From contig CM046004.1 in NCBI GenBank assembly GCA_025175895.1, forward strand, positions 1,178,001 through 1,242,000: a stretch of DNA of 64,000 bases. Reading direction: 5' to 3'. A model generated the notes under the pieces. It was not told the DNA's origin. It did no database searches and saw only the letters and a list, made by a program, of their open reading frames with translations. The position numbers and the translations under genes were made by a program. This document shows positions 35,051 through 47,745 of the stretch, in pieces; position 1 is the first letter of the stretch, and every line of letters starts with the position of its first letter. The stretch comes from Wurfbainia villosa. Taxonomy: Eukaryota > Streptophyta > Magnoliopsida > Zingiberales > Zingiberaceae.

Positions 35051-37262
35051 TGTTGGGTTTCCGGCACCGCGACGTGTGTGTGTTCGATCATGTTTCGTAA
35101 ACATGAGCACAGCGGAAGCAATTAAAAATAATAAATCTATATTTATTACAACACACACAACACACGCATGCTATTACAACAAGTGTAGACATAACCGTAA
35201 ATTAAAATTTGCAATAAAAGGAAATTAAACTACGTTATACCTTCCGTATGACGTGTAGCGGGAACGGCATCAACCGGAACGATCCTTGTAAGAATCGTCT
35301 CTATCCGTATCCACGCCGAGCTCCTCGGGATGACTTCGCTAAGTCACGAGCTTCGTCTTCGTACGGGTTACTAGCCTCGTGTTGAAGACGACGTGATCGA
35401 GAGATGATCACGATCCGAATCCAAATTCAGATCCAAAACGAGTTCTCAAAACTCGCTTCTCCGGAGAGGTGTTCGTCAACCGTTTGACGAATCCTTCGTC
35501 CTCCACCTCAGAGGATTACCGGAGATCAAATCCCCGGTAAGTTAGCCGCTGTCGGAGCACTAACCGTCGTCCAAACGACGCTCCGACGAGAGGAGGAGAA
35601 GCTGTCCAGAAAACTGGACAGCTTGGTGGAGGAGTAGGCGCCGGCCAAAACAAGGAGAGGAAAAACCCACCTTGATGTTGAACCTATAGGAGATCACCGG
35701 AGGGTCGCCGGAGGTTCACCGGCTGGAGCTTGGACGCCGGCAAGGGTCTTGGACGGCACAAAGTCGGCGGCGCAGCCTAGTAGTTGCGCGAAATCACCAA
35801 GGAGGTGGGCGGCAACTATGTTGGGCGGCCACTCTTGATTAGGGTTTGGGTTAGGGTTTAAGCCCTATTTTATAGAGAACTAATTCTCTTAATGGTTAAT
35901 GGATCATATCCATAAAGCCCGTTAACCCGCTCCATTAGGATAAGTTAAAATAAACCAAACCATGATGGTTTATTTTAAGTTAAAACGAACCGAACCAACC
36001 TTTGGTTCATTCGTTTAATATAAACCAAACCCTTTGGTTTATTCTCATCCATTGGATTAGAACCAAACCATTTTAGTCCATCCATTATGTCTTCATAAGA
36101 CACGGCCCATCCACGCTTCCTCTGCGACTGAAACAATTTCATGCTCGCTTTATGTTTGGTCCAACCAAACATAGTTTCTCTCGGTCTGAGAATCTCATTC
36201 TCAAGCTCGTTTTAAATCCTTTGGATTACACTCGTTGTGCGTGTGACCAAATAGGTTCTCGGTTTATGTTGTCCATCTATAATTAACCATTAATTATAGA
36301 ACGATCATGAGTGGCACCTAGTAGTACATCATGATCCCCAATTAACCGAAAAGATCAACGGTTGATCCAGAACTATTTCTGAAACCCTTCAGTAGCTCGA
36401 ATGATTCGTGCCCCATTCCCTTCACTCATCTTATACCCACTTGGTTCAGGACATGGTCTATTGTGTCAGTCCCACTAGGCTGACTACGTCACACCTAGCC
36501 CAAGTATTATTTCCTCGTCCTATGGATTCTAGTTACTCCACATGTATCGAAGAGTACCTTACTCTAAACATGTAATGCTTTGGCCAAAGACTTTAGTAAC
36601 AATCCGACGAGAGGCCATGGGTATACATCTCTTCGCAAGGAGTGGTGAATCCTTTATAGGCTATTCAAACACCTTCGATCACTTCGACTTATACCCAATC
36701 ATCCCGGGTCCACATCTCCTTAGAGATGTTTGCTTAAGATGTCAAAGCATAAGTCTCTATGATCAAGATGACTTGAATACCGCAAGTCAAAGGAACATCG
36801 CACTTAAGCCACAGTAAGAACTTCATTGACATATCTATATATGCAGAGAACCATATGAAGTCTTACGGCTGGTCACTCCAATGAACTAGTTACCATAACT
36901 AGCATCCACGATTAACTCCGGACATCACTATGTCTCCAACCAGTGAGAATCAGCTGCTTGGATACACCAAGGAGTATACCTCGTGCTAGTCTCAACAGAA
37001 TTGATGGTGTCCAGATCCATCAATTCATCGACTAGGGATAATTCTGATACATCACAATTACACATGTAGAGATACTCACTAGTTGTGATCCAATCACAAA
37101 TTCTCTCATGCTGTGAATCGTATCGTGGACATTCAGTAAATGAGTTTAAGATCCAATCAAATACATAAAACATGTACACTCAAATAGTGAATCTTCATTT
37201 ATCATATAAATGGTTCATACATAAGGCGATTGCCTTAGGACATCTCTCATATATTACTAACA
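35051..37262. mobile_element. Solo LTR, 2212 bp, with target duplication
   Basis: It begins TGTTGGGTTTCC and ends TTACTAACA. It is flanked by CATAC at 35046-35050 and 37263-37267. The empty site is visible in the 3' LTR of the same copia element (GGTCATACAATAG near 44144), which proves the insertion. No PBS, internal domain or second LTR is present, so it is a solo LTR. It is unlike the other LTR families in this window. Small frames inside it are not convincing genes. Confidence 0.92.
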
Positions 37263-37450
37263 CATACAATAGAAGATCGAGAGGTATATCGATTCTCTAT
37301 TTTCTCTTGTATCATGTTTATATTTGTTTTTCAATTATGTGCATGATATATTCTGTTTTGTGGCTAAATAATACTTGGATCCCGAACATAAATACAAAAG
37401 TCGGCGATCCGTACATCGTCTATTCCGCGGCTACTCGTAGAATAGAGGTT

Positions 37451-37483
37451 GGTCACTTGAACAACAAGTTTGTTCAAGTGACC
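37451..37483 (+). promoter_or_regulatory. Conserved 14 bp hairpin near the family B LTR end
   Basis: GGTCACTTGAACAA and its exact reverse complement TTGTTCAAGTGACC enclose five bases (CAAGT). The same hairpin is present near 31500-31535 (minus) and 51520-51550, with paired changes in the outer stem. It lies about 160 bp before the LTR end, likely in U5. Confidence 0.75.
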
Positions 37484-37646
37484 ACTCTAAACGAATAGCA
37501 CGACGATGGCAAGGTTGCTTGGGTGTTCCCTTTTGTCTAGGATTAAATTTTTTAATCCGGGGACATTGATGGGATCACCATGAACAAGCGACCGAGTTGG
37601 AGTGAGAAGCGAAGTTTCCCCTCACGGATCAATGAAACCCAACAAT

Positions 37647-37658
37647 TGGTATCAGAGC
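37647..37658 (+). promoter_or_regulatory. Primer binding site of copia B
   Basis: TGGTATCAGAGC, two bases after the LTR end at 37644; initiator Met-tRNA type. Confidence 0.95.
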
Positions 37659-38705
37659 CAAGGTTTTCGGTTTTGTGTGTCTAGTATTCGGTTACTCTTA
37701 TGCATTTTTCCATATATTATATGTGCCGGATAATAGTAGGATATGCGTAGGTTAACTCTTTGGTTGTAGGCATAAGATCCGACTATTATGGTCATATGTA
37801 TGTATGTGATTGTATGTGTGTAATAGTATAGTTTGTTGAATCCTCGGGGTTGACGAGGCTAGTATTTAATTTTTTATAAATTAGATACGACATTGTTTAG
37901 CCACTCTTTTTATTTTAGTTTACTTTCGATCTAGATTTCATGTACACTCTCTCGTGGAGTATAGGATCAATGGATGTAAATTAAAATAGATTTTAGTCTC
38001 GACTCGGATCTCCGGATGTCTCGTACATGGCGTAGGAGGAGCAGACGAGAAGGCGATGCGACGGGAGACATATTGAAGACAAAAGCCATAATAGTTGGAA
38101 AATAATTTATTTTTCATATTTATTGTTTATTGTTTGATATGCATGTCGTAGGCTAGAAAATTCCTCAATTTCAAATTACTAAGTGGGAGAGGGATATTTT
38201 TATAAATTCCCACGGCCTCCATTACAATTTGACATGTGATGCAAACAAACTTGCGCGTCGACTATGAGTGCCTTCCTCCCCATCGGATGAGTTTGTTTGC
38301 GGATCACAAGGTCAAATATGGTTATAGGAAATTATTAAGGAGTGTGTACTTCCCCATCGAAAGACACATAACCCGAGATAATTACCTTAGTGTCGAGTAA
38401 TGGTAAACACTTAGATACAAATATAAGTATCCTCCCCATCGGAGTCACTGCTTTTATTTGTAGGGCCAAAGAGGAACCAACTATTAATTTTACTTGCCAA
38501 AAAGTTAGGTTGACAAGATAGTAAAATTAATGGGTAAAATCTCCTTTTACAAATGAAGAATTCGTATACGTCCACACTATCGTGGTATACGATATTCTCG
38601 GTGTTTTGAGGTGTTGATTGATTTTAAAATTTTATTGTTTGAGGAATCAATAATTTTTTGAAATCTAATGTTTTGATCTATGTGATTCTTAGGTTTTCTT
38701 TCAAA
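37659..38705 (+). other. Non-coding leader of copia B
   Basis: About 1 kb between the PBS and the gag start. Several CTCCCCATCG phrases recur (about 38277, 38352, 38431). No frame of interest. Confidence 0.6.
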
Positions 38706-39602
38706 ATGACTTTCAACCCACTTGCTGTGATACTGAAAGAGAATAAACTTACTGGACCCAACTATGTTGATTGGAAGAGGAATCTTGACATTGTCTTGAC
38801 TGCTGAGGAATACAAATATGTACTCCTCGAAGAGTGCCCTCCTAAGTCTGCAGATGATTCTGGGGAAAAGGAGAGAGAGAGTTATAAGAAGTGGATCAAG
38901 GCCGATGAGATGGCGCGGTGTTACATTTTGGCATCTATGTCAAATGTACTGCAACATTAGCATCAAGCCATGCCCACTGCTTATGACATGATGCTCAATC
39001 TCAAAGAACTTTTCGGACACCAGAATCGGGCTGCGAGGCAAGAAGCCATGAGAAACTTGATGACGACCACCATGATCAAGGGGACACCCGTAAGGGATCA
39101 TGTTCTCAACATGATGACTCATTTGAATGAGCTGGAGGTCCTTGGAGCTGAGATCGATGGGGAAACCCAGGTCGATATCATTCTCCAGTCGCTACCTAGG
39201 AGTCTTGAGCAGTTTCGCCTGAACTACAACATGAACAAGAGGTTGTATTCTTTGGCGGAACTTCTGACAGAACTCCAGGCAGCAGAGGGGTTATTTCTTC
39301 AGAGTGCTCAGGCACATGCCATGGTGACCCAAAAGGTTTCTACTTCTAAGCCGAAAGGCAAGAAGAAGAAGAAACAAACTGGGGTGAAGGCGGTGGGAGG
39401 TACTCAGGGAGGAGTGAAGAAGCCGAAAGACAAGTGCTTCACTTGTAAGCAGACTGGACATTGGAAGAAGGACTGCCCCAACCGCAAGCAGAACAAAGGT
39501 ATATCTTTTGGTCTAGTCGTTGAAACATGTTTAGCGGTGTTATCTATCGGCACATGGTGTGTAGATACGGGAGCCACTGATCATGTCTACAATACTTTGT
39601 AG
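38706..39602 (+). pseudogene. Copia B gag and protease start
   Basis: The ATG at 38706 starts MTFNPLAVILKENKLTGPNY, a typical copia gag N-terminus (variants of NKLTG.NY..W). An in-frame TAG at about 38957 interrupts it; the same frame continues to 39602 through LLTELQAAEGLF and a zinc knuckle CFTCKQTGHWKKDC (39436-39477). The protease active-site block CVDTGATDHVYN lies at about 39559-39594, with D-T-G intact, and a TAG follows at once. A frameshift at about 39603-39646 separates it from the rest of pol. Confidence 0.88.
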
Positions 39603-39646
39603 GGGTTCCAGGAAACCAGACGGCTGAGGGGGAGATTACCGTGTAA

Positions 39647-42612
39647 TTGGGCGATGCCACGAAGGTGGCGACTGTTGCAGTGGGAGATGTTCATTTATCT
39701 TTTGAGAAAAATAAACTTTTGGTTCTTAAGAATTGTTTTTATGTACCTTTATTTAGAAAGAATTTAATTTCGGTTTCTAAATTGTTTATGGATGGATATT
39801 CTATTTCTTTTAATGACAGAGTTGTTATAAAAAGGAATAGGGACATTATCTGTTCAGGTGCATTGATAGGAAATCTATACACACTTGAACCAAAACCTTT
39901 CACGATGCAAATAGAAGTTAATAACTCATCTTCTAATTCCAATAAGAGAAAAGAACCTTCGAAGATGAACCAAACATATCTTTGGCATCTTAGGCTTGGT
40001 CATATTAACCTAAGCAGAATTCAAAGGTTGATAGCTGATGGACCTCTGGGTTCATTAGTGGTGGAGGATTTCCCAACCTGTGAATCTTGCTTGGAGGGTA
40101 AAATGACCAAGAGGCCTTTTAAGGCCAAGGGGTATAGAGCCAAAGATGTGTTAGAATTGGTTCATTCTGATTTGTGTGGTCCTATGTCTATCCAGGCTAG
40201 AGGTGGTTTTGAGTATTTTGTCTCTTTTATAGATGATTATTCGAGGTATGGATACATTTACTTGATGCGCCACAAGTCTGAATGCTTTGACAAGTTCAAA
40301 GAATTCAAGGCTGATGTGGAGAAACGTCAAGGTAAAAGTATCAAGACACTACGATCTGATTGTGGTGGTAAGTACCTCTTGGGAGAGTTTAGGAACTACT
40401 TATCAGAGGCTGAGATTCAATCCCAGTTGTCTGCACCTGGCACACCCCAGCAGAACGGTGTAGCAGAGCGAAGGAATATGACTCTTATGGAGATGGTTAG
40501 ATCGATGATGAGTTATTCTGAGTTGCCAGATTCGTTCTGGGGATATGCTCTATATACGGTGGTGTACATTCTGAACTTGGTTCCATCTAAATCAGTGCCT
40601 TCTACTCCCACAGAATTGTGGACTGGGCGAAAGCCTAGTCTAAGACATATTCGGATATGGGGGAGTCCAGCACATGTGCTAAAGGCAGATGCTGGTAAGT
40701 TGGAACCTCGTACAGAAGTACACATGTTCATTGGCTATCCTAGAGGAATGAAGGGTGGTTTGTTTTATAGTCCTAGAGATCAGAGGGTGATCGTTAGCAC
40801 GAACGCCAGATTTCTAGAGGAAAATTATGTGATGAGCCACAAACCCAAGAGTAAAATTGTTCTGGAGGAATTAAAAGGGGAAGTCACTTCTTCAGTACCA
40901 CCGGTACAAGAGGATATACCACAAGTCACTGCACCACGTGTCACAGAGGATACACATGAGATACCTCATCGTAGTGGGAGGGTTGTGAGACAACCTGATA
41001 GATTCATGTTCTTGGGAGAATCTTCTGATTTGGTCCCTGGCGAACATGAACCTGATCCCTGGACATATGACGAGGCAATCCAAGATAAAGATGCAACATC
41101 TTGGCAAAATGCGATGAATACTGAGATTGAATCTATGGATTCAAATCAGGTCTAAAAGTTAGTAGAACCACCCGATGGTGTAAAAACCATTGGATGCAAG
41201 TGGATCTACAAAAGAAAGAGAGGAATAGATGGGAAGGTTGAGACCTTCAAAGCAAGGCTTGTTGCGAAGGGGTATACTCAGAAAGAGGGTATCAATTTTG
41301 AGGAGACCTTTTCACCGGTAGCCATGCTTAAGTCTATCCGGATTCTCTTATGCATAGTAGCTCATATGGATTATGAGGTGTGACAGATGGATGTCAAGAC
41401 AACTTTCCTTAATGGAAGTCTTGAGGAAAACATCTATATGAAGCAACCAGAGGGATTCATTGCGAAGGGAAAAGAACATCTTGTATGTAAGCTTAATCGG
41501 TCTATTTATGGATTGAAGCAAGCTTCGAGGTCTTGGAACATCCGCTTTAATGAGATAATCCAGTCTTATGGATTTATTCAAAGTTTGGATGAGTCTTGTG
41601 TATATAAGAGATGTGACGGAAACGTAGTGGTATTTACGTAGATGACATTTTGTTGATTGACAACAATATCAAGGTGTTATCGGACTTAAGGGTATGGTTT
41701 TCCAAACAGTTTGATATGAAGGACTTGGGAGAAGTGGGACACATCCTTGGGATCAAGGTTATAAGGGATCACAGGAAAAGGATGTTGTGCATATCCCAAG
41801 CTTCATACATAGACATGATTATGGATCATTTTATTATGCAGAACTCCAAGAAGGGTTTTCTACCTTTCAGGCATGGAGTTCCTTTATCTAAGGAGATATG
41901 CCCTAGAACATCTGAGGAGATAGAGGAGATGAAGGTGGTTCCTTATGCTTCGACGGTAGGAAGCCTCATGTATGCGATGCTATGTACGAGACCAGATATC
42001 TGCTATGTCGTGGGCATGGTCAGTAGATATCAGAGTAATCTAGGACAGGGATATTGGACTGCGGTTAAGCATATATTGAAGTACCTGAGAAGGACTAGGG
42101 ATTATATGCTAGTTTACCAACCAGACCAATTACTCCCTGTGGGTTACACGGATTCCGACTTCCAATCAGATAGGGATAACAGTAAGTCTACCTCAGGTTT
42201 TGTGTTTACTTTGGGAGGTGGAGCCATTGTATGGAGGAGTGTCAAGCAGAAATGCGTGGCAGACTCTACCATGGAAGCTGAGTATGTGACAACCTTTGAG
42301 GCGGCCAAAGAAGTTGTGTGGCTCAGGAACTTCCTGATGGACTTGGACATGATTCTTGGTTTGCTCAGAACTATCACAATTTATTGTGATAACAGTGGTG
42401 CAGTTGTAAACTCGAAGGAACCACGAGCCCATAAGGCAAGTAAGCACATAGAGCGCAAGTACCATCTGATACGAGAAATCATAAAAAGAGAAGTTGTTGT
42501 GGCCAAGATTGCATCAGAGGATAACCTGGCAGATCCTTTCACTAAGGCCTTTCCGACGAGAGCTTTTGATAGGCATGTGGAGGGAATGAGGATCAGATGT
42601 ATGACAGTTTGA
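39647..42612 (+). pseudogene. Copia B pol: integrase, reverse transcriptase, RNase H
   Basis: Integrase: GAG-pre block YLWHLRLGHINLSRIQRL, zinc-binding CESCLEGK, and catalytic D, D and E in LVHSDLCGP, LRSDCGGKY and NGVAERRN, all retained. A TAA at 41153 precedes the reverse transcriptase (GCKWIYKRKRGIDGKVETFK). A TGA near 41381 replaces the tryptophan of the WQMDVKTTFLNG block. A one-base loss around 41635 breaks the frame right at the YVDD catalytic motif. The last frame (41650-42612) is intact through the RNase H and tail (ADSTMEAEYV, NLADPFTK). The product would copy the RNA and integrate it. Confidence 0.9.
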
Positions 42613-42645
42613 GGACAGCATAGTCTTTTAGTATAAGTGAGAGAT

Positions 42646-44175
42646 TGTTGGGATGTATACTGAAAAGTCTACCTTTTGTATGAACATCTTTATTTTGAAA
42701 TAAGAATCACATGATCATTATTTGTATATTTTTATGGCTATGCATATTGTCTAATATATTACATTGTAGATAATATGGTGTGTGGTGTCACACGGGAGAT
42801 CATGTTATCGGTTCCTTGTAAAGTATAAGTAAAGGCTCACAAACGAGATGACTTTGGACAAACCATTGGAATGGTTGTAGTGTGATTTGGGATTGGTTTG
42901 TCTTGATCATAGAATTACACTAGTGCACTTTGTGTGTATTGAGCAGGACCGACTTAGAGGTGATTCGATTTATTGCTGACTACATAATCGAATCAGACCT
43001 CAGATATTATATTGTACATACTCTTAATTCCGATATAATAACGGACACATATACTTAGTATTCATCTCTTTGATTTACCAATGGGCGAGATTTATAGATT
43101 AAATCGAAAGGCTCGGTAAGTTGGGAGATAATATTATTTATGTGGTGTGCCGTTGATTATAGGAGGAAATCGTGTCCTATATATTAGGATGATGATGTTC
43201 CCTTGAGGAGCTCATAAGGTTCATCATGTAAACTCTGCAGGTGGACTTGGTCCGGCATGATGAAAAGGATGAGTGATACTACTCATGGAGTTAGATGTTG
43301 ATTAATTAATGGTCAGTAAATTAATTAATCGACGAACATTCGAGATCTTAAACACGGGGAGAAAATGTACATATAATATATGGAGCCCATATTAACTTAT
43401 GGGGGTTGGTGAGGTAGATCAATGATAATCCTTTAGTGGATTGGATTATCATTAATGGATCGGACTCTATGTGAGCTTGATCCATTGGGTGGCCAAGATC
43501 CAACTCCTCCTCATGGTCCCTATTGTAGCCTATTAAAACCTCATGAAGCTTAGATCCAATGGATAGAAACAAATCTCTAGATTCAAAGGTAAAGATTAAA
43601 TCTCTAGATCCGACGGTTGAGATTAAATCCCTAGAACCAATGGTGGAGATTAAAACAAGGCTTATCCCTAAACTCTATAAAAGGAGGCTTAGGGTTGGCA
43701 TGGAGGAGAATGAAGAGAAGCAAGGGTTTTGGAGCTTGGCGGCAAGAAGCAAGGGCTAGGGTTTTGGAGCTTGGTGGCACCAAATAAGGAAATAGTTTCC
43801 TTATCTCCTTCTTCTTCAATCTTGCCAGCGCCCAAACAGCTCCTTCTTCACCTTGGCCGGCGACCAAAGCTTCCATTTTCCTTCTCATTGGCCGGTGGAA
43901 ATAAGATTTAGGGCTTTCCCTTGGTGTCTTGGCCGGTTTCCACCCTAATCTCCTCTTCCCTCTTGGCCGACGACAAGCTCTAACCTTGGAAGTTGGTGGT
44001 TGGTTGAAAGAAGGAAAAGAGGTTTGTTTCTATTCTTCCTCTTGCTCAGAACGAACAAGGAAGGAAGATTAGCGATCTAGGAGCTTCAACTTTTGGTAGA
44101 TCGTCGCCCACACGACGTCCGAAAGGAGGAAGGTCATACAATAGAAGATCGAGAGGTATATCGATTCTCTATTTT
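42646..44175 (+). repeat. 3' LTR of copia B, truncated at its end
   Basis: It begins TGTTGGGATGTATACTG after the purine tract. It contains three units of the 27 bp minisatellite at about 43568-43650 and runs to CGATTCTCTATTTT, where a gypsy LTR starting TGTAACACCC takes over. The missing end is seen in the 5' LTR. Confidence 0.88.
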
Positions 44176-46029
44176 TGTAACACCCCCCTAGTCCTTCCAC
44201 TCTCTACCAGGGGAGATGTCACCACTTTACTGTCTCTATCTTTAATTCATGCAATATACTAACGCAATATGCTAACAACTAAAATAATCATAAAGACCTT
44301 GACATCACTTAAACAATAACCATTTCAAGATCTACGCCTAACATGCAAGTATTAAGACTAACCCAATATGACTCTAGCATTCTTTGGTCTCAATCATAAG
44401 TAATCCAGTTGAACTTCAACAATATCAAAAGAAAACAATTAAAACTAAAAATCTGGTTTAGACATCTGTACTTAGGATCTTTTACTTCCACTGTTCCGTC
44501 GCCACACAAACCAAGCACTTCGTCCGCCATGTCACCTCATTGAAACTTTTCTTTACCTTTATCTGCAGTATAAGGAAATGCAAACTATAAGCAATAACGC
44601 TTAGTAAGTACTTTCTATGCTCACAAAAACATGCACTTTATGAAATCATGCAACTAGTTCTCTTGTCCTAGAAACATTGATACACATGCAAACATAACTG
44701 GAAATCATAACTCTGATTACTTGTCTCTTGTATAAATCATGCTCTTAAGTATTTTAAAACTTGTAAACAATGTATCTGAACTGGAATGATTAACTTTGAA
44801 AACTTTTACTTATACTTATACTGATACTTCAAAATAATAATCATCCTGGATATGGACCCGGCATAGTACCAATGCGTGCATTCCTAATAGGTTGGGGTGG
44901 CCAACCACCGAACCTACTAGGGTAACTGAAATTGAGGGCCTCGGCCCGTGGGCGAAACTGATGCCCGGTACATACCCTGTCAAAAAGTAAAATACTTCCT
45001 TTATACTTATATTCTTATACATACTGGAGGAAATGCCCTTAATCCCCTAAATCACGAATGGGGAGCACCATAAAGATCATTATGCTCTTGACCCCCAAAA
45101 CTGAAATGGGGAGCATACTGAAGATCGTTGTGCTCTTAATCCCCAATTCGAACGGGGAGCATCTTTAAATTTTCTTTATAAAGGAAATATTTTTACATCT
45201 TACTCCATATTATGCATATAATTGTAAGCTACAACTCATCTACAACATGCATGATCATGAATCACATTCTTATCATGGATCTAAACATGATACTGAATTA
45301 CCCATAACATAACGGTAAAATCACATAACTGAAAATACCATGCATAACTGGAAATAACATGCACATAAAAACATATCAATAATATACGATAACTACTTAT
45401 ACTGCAGGTGAGCAATACTTACCTCCTACGCTTTTCACCAATTTATACCGCTAGATTTCGTAAGGAAAAGATCTCCTATGTGTTCCTTTGCTTTAGCGTG
45501 ATACTCTACCAAGTCCTTGCGAAGATTTCTCTTAAAAATCCCCTCTTGAATTATCCCACTTGAATTAATCCACGATGGAGAAATTATAGAGGCTCTTTTT
45601 TTTTCCTCTCTTGTTTTCCTCGGTGGAGAAAGCACGCCCTTCTTGCTCTTTTTTTTTTTTTTGGTTCGACGGCTGGAGCAAAATGAGAGAGAGAGAGAAA
45701 GAGAGAGGTGAGGTTAGGGGGGGCGTCGGTGTTGGAGAGGAGAGGGAGAGAGAACGTGGGTGGTGGGCGGCGCTAGGGATTTAGGAGAGGAGAGAGGCGT
45801 GAGATTTAAAGAGGGATGGGAAAAAAATATATAAAATTTAGAATTTTTCTTAACCTAATTACCCCTTTAAATAATTAGTCAAATTAATCAATCTCTTTTT
45901 TTTTTTGCACCTATAGATATATTTTGTTATATCCTACTCATTGGTAATCTTATGACTTAGTGGTAGGAAGCCTATTTCCCCAAATCAACGGTTCATGGTT
46001 CAAGCCTCGGCTAACGAATCAATTATTTC

Positions 46030-46063
<34 letters not shown>

Positions 46064-46140
46064 TCCTATTTTTATTATTTCTATTCTTATTTCTATTTTC
46101 CTCTAATAAAAATATAGGAATTAAAATTTGAAATGTTACA
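44176..46140 (-). repeat. 3' LTR of the minus-strand chromovirus, 1965 bp
   Basis: On the plus strand it runs TGTAACACCCCC to GAAATGTTACA. It shares with the solo LTR at 7234-9224 the triple hairpin (45032-45163), an ATT/AAT microsatellite (46030-46065) and the start and end blocks. It carries no gene. Confidence 0.88.
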
Positions 46141-46176
46141 ATCCCTTATACCTTATAAAAGTTTCATCCTCGAAAC

Positions 46177-47745
46177 TTAGAATAGCTCTGGGTACTTTTG
46201 TTTCATGTCATCCTCACGTTCCCAGGTTGCTTCTTCAACCCTTTGACTTTGTCATAAGACTTTTACTAATGGTATTTCTTTATTTCTTAGTTTCCTGACT
46301 GCTCGATCTATTATCTGAATAGGTCGACTTTCATAACTTAGATCTGTCTGAATCTGTACCGTCTGTGGCTCAACCACTTGGTTGGTGTCTGGGACGTGCT
46401 TCTTAAGCATTGAAACATGAAATATATTGTGGATAACTGACATTTCTTGTGGTAGCTCTAGCTCATAAGCTACCTTACCAACTCTCTTGGTGATCAGGTA
46501 GGGGCCTACATATCTGGGACTTAACTTGCCTTTCTTCCCAAATCTCATTACCTCTTTCATAGGAGCTACCTTAATGAACACTGAATCTCCGACTCGGAAC
46601 TCTAGGGGTCTGCGTCGGACATCGGCGTAACTCTTCTGCCGACTTTGGGCAGTCTCTATCCTTTGACGTATGTTCTTTATAGCTTTGGTGGCGTCATCTA
46701 TAAAATCAGTCTTGAGTCCCGTTTCTTTCTTCTCGCCACCCTCATACCAACAGATAGGCGATCTGCATCTCCTTCCATACAAGGCTTCATAAGGTGCCAT
46801 TCCAATTGTGGTTTGATAACTATTATTATAGGCAAACTCTGCCAAACACAAATATTTGCACCAGCTTCCTTTAAAATCCAAGGTACAAGATCTGAGCATG
46901 TCCTCCAAAATCTGATTCACTCTTTCTGTTTGCCCATCTGTCTGAGGATGAAATGCAGTGCTGAATCGTAACTTAGTGCCGAGGGCTTTCTGAACACACT
47001 CCCAGAAGTGTGAAGTGAAGCGACTATCTCTATCTGAGATAATGGTCTTAGGTACTCCATGCAGTCTAATCACTTCCTTAATGTATAATTGGGCTAACTG
47101 CTCCATGGAGTATGATATTCTGATAGGCATGAAGTGAGCAGACTTTGTCAATCTATCGACAACTACCCAAATAGAATCGTAGTCATTGGTTGTTTTGGAC
47201 AATCTTACTATGAAATCCATGGCTAGTTCCTCCCACTTCCATTCTGGAATCTGGATAGGCTGTAGAACTCCTCCTGGTCTCTGGTGTTCGGCTTTCACTC
47301 TCTGACATGTCAGGCAAGTGCTAACATACTTAGCCACGTCCCTCTTCATACCAAGCCACCAGAATTTCCCTTTCATATCTTGATACATCTTGGTGGATCA
47401 AGGATGCATTGAATATGGGGTCCCATGAGCTTCTTCTAGGATCTTCTTTCTTAAGTATGGGTCGTTGGGGACACATAGGCGTTCACCCAAATATAATACC
47501 CCACTATCAAAGACACGGAATCCTTCATCCTTCCCTTCTTGGATCTCTTGCTTGATCCTTTGGATGCTAGGATCTTTGTCCTGTCTCGCTGATATATCCT
47601 CAAACAGTGTAGGTATTATGGTCAAGGCGAAGAGCTGTCCAGAAATGATCTCAACTCCAAAATTCATTATCTCTTTCTCCAGTGGTTGGGATAGTGTTGC
47701 TAGGGACATCAAGGTGGTGCATGATTTTCTATTCAACGCATCTGC
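46177..47745 (-). pseudogene. Chromovirus integrase with chromodomain-like tail
   Basis: The frame begins with ALNRKSCTTLMSL near 47740 and carries a zinc-binding part (C-L-T-C near 47308). The catalytic D, D and E are all kept in LAMDFIVRLS, ISDRDSRFTS and DGQTERVNQILE. The C-terminal part reads GDSVFIKVAPMK, then FHVSMLKKHVPD, then IQIIDRAVRKLRNKEIPLVK, and after a TGA near 46249 continues EEATWERE to a TAA at 46177-46179. That tail is the chromodomain-type end of Tekay-like elements, thought to guide insertion to chromatin. A second TGA lies near 47397. Confidence 0.88.

Larger units (their letters stand above)
34609..37644 (+). repeat. 5' LTR of copia B, truncated and split by a solo LTR
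   Basis: 34609-35050 and 37263-37644 together match the 3' LTR from 43693 on, and supply the LTR end (GAAACCCAACA at 37634-37644). The 5' about 1050 bp, including the LTR start, are replaced by the segment ending at 34608. Confidence 0.85.
34609..44175 (+). mobile_element. Nearly complete Ty1/copia element, family B
   Basis: Order: 5' LTR (first about 1050 bp missing, hosting a solo LTR), Met-tRNA PBS, about 1 kb leader, gag, protease, integrase, reverse transcriptase, RNase H, purine tract (TAAGTGAGAGAT, 42634-42645), then 3' LTR. The 3' LTR is cut at 44175 by a minus-strand gypsy element. Because the 5' LTR start and 3' LTR end are both lost, no target duplication can be read. Gag-pol needs two frame changes and has at least four stops, so it is inactive but fairly young. 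Confidence 0.88.
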
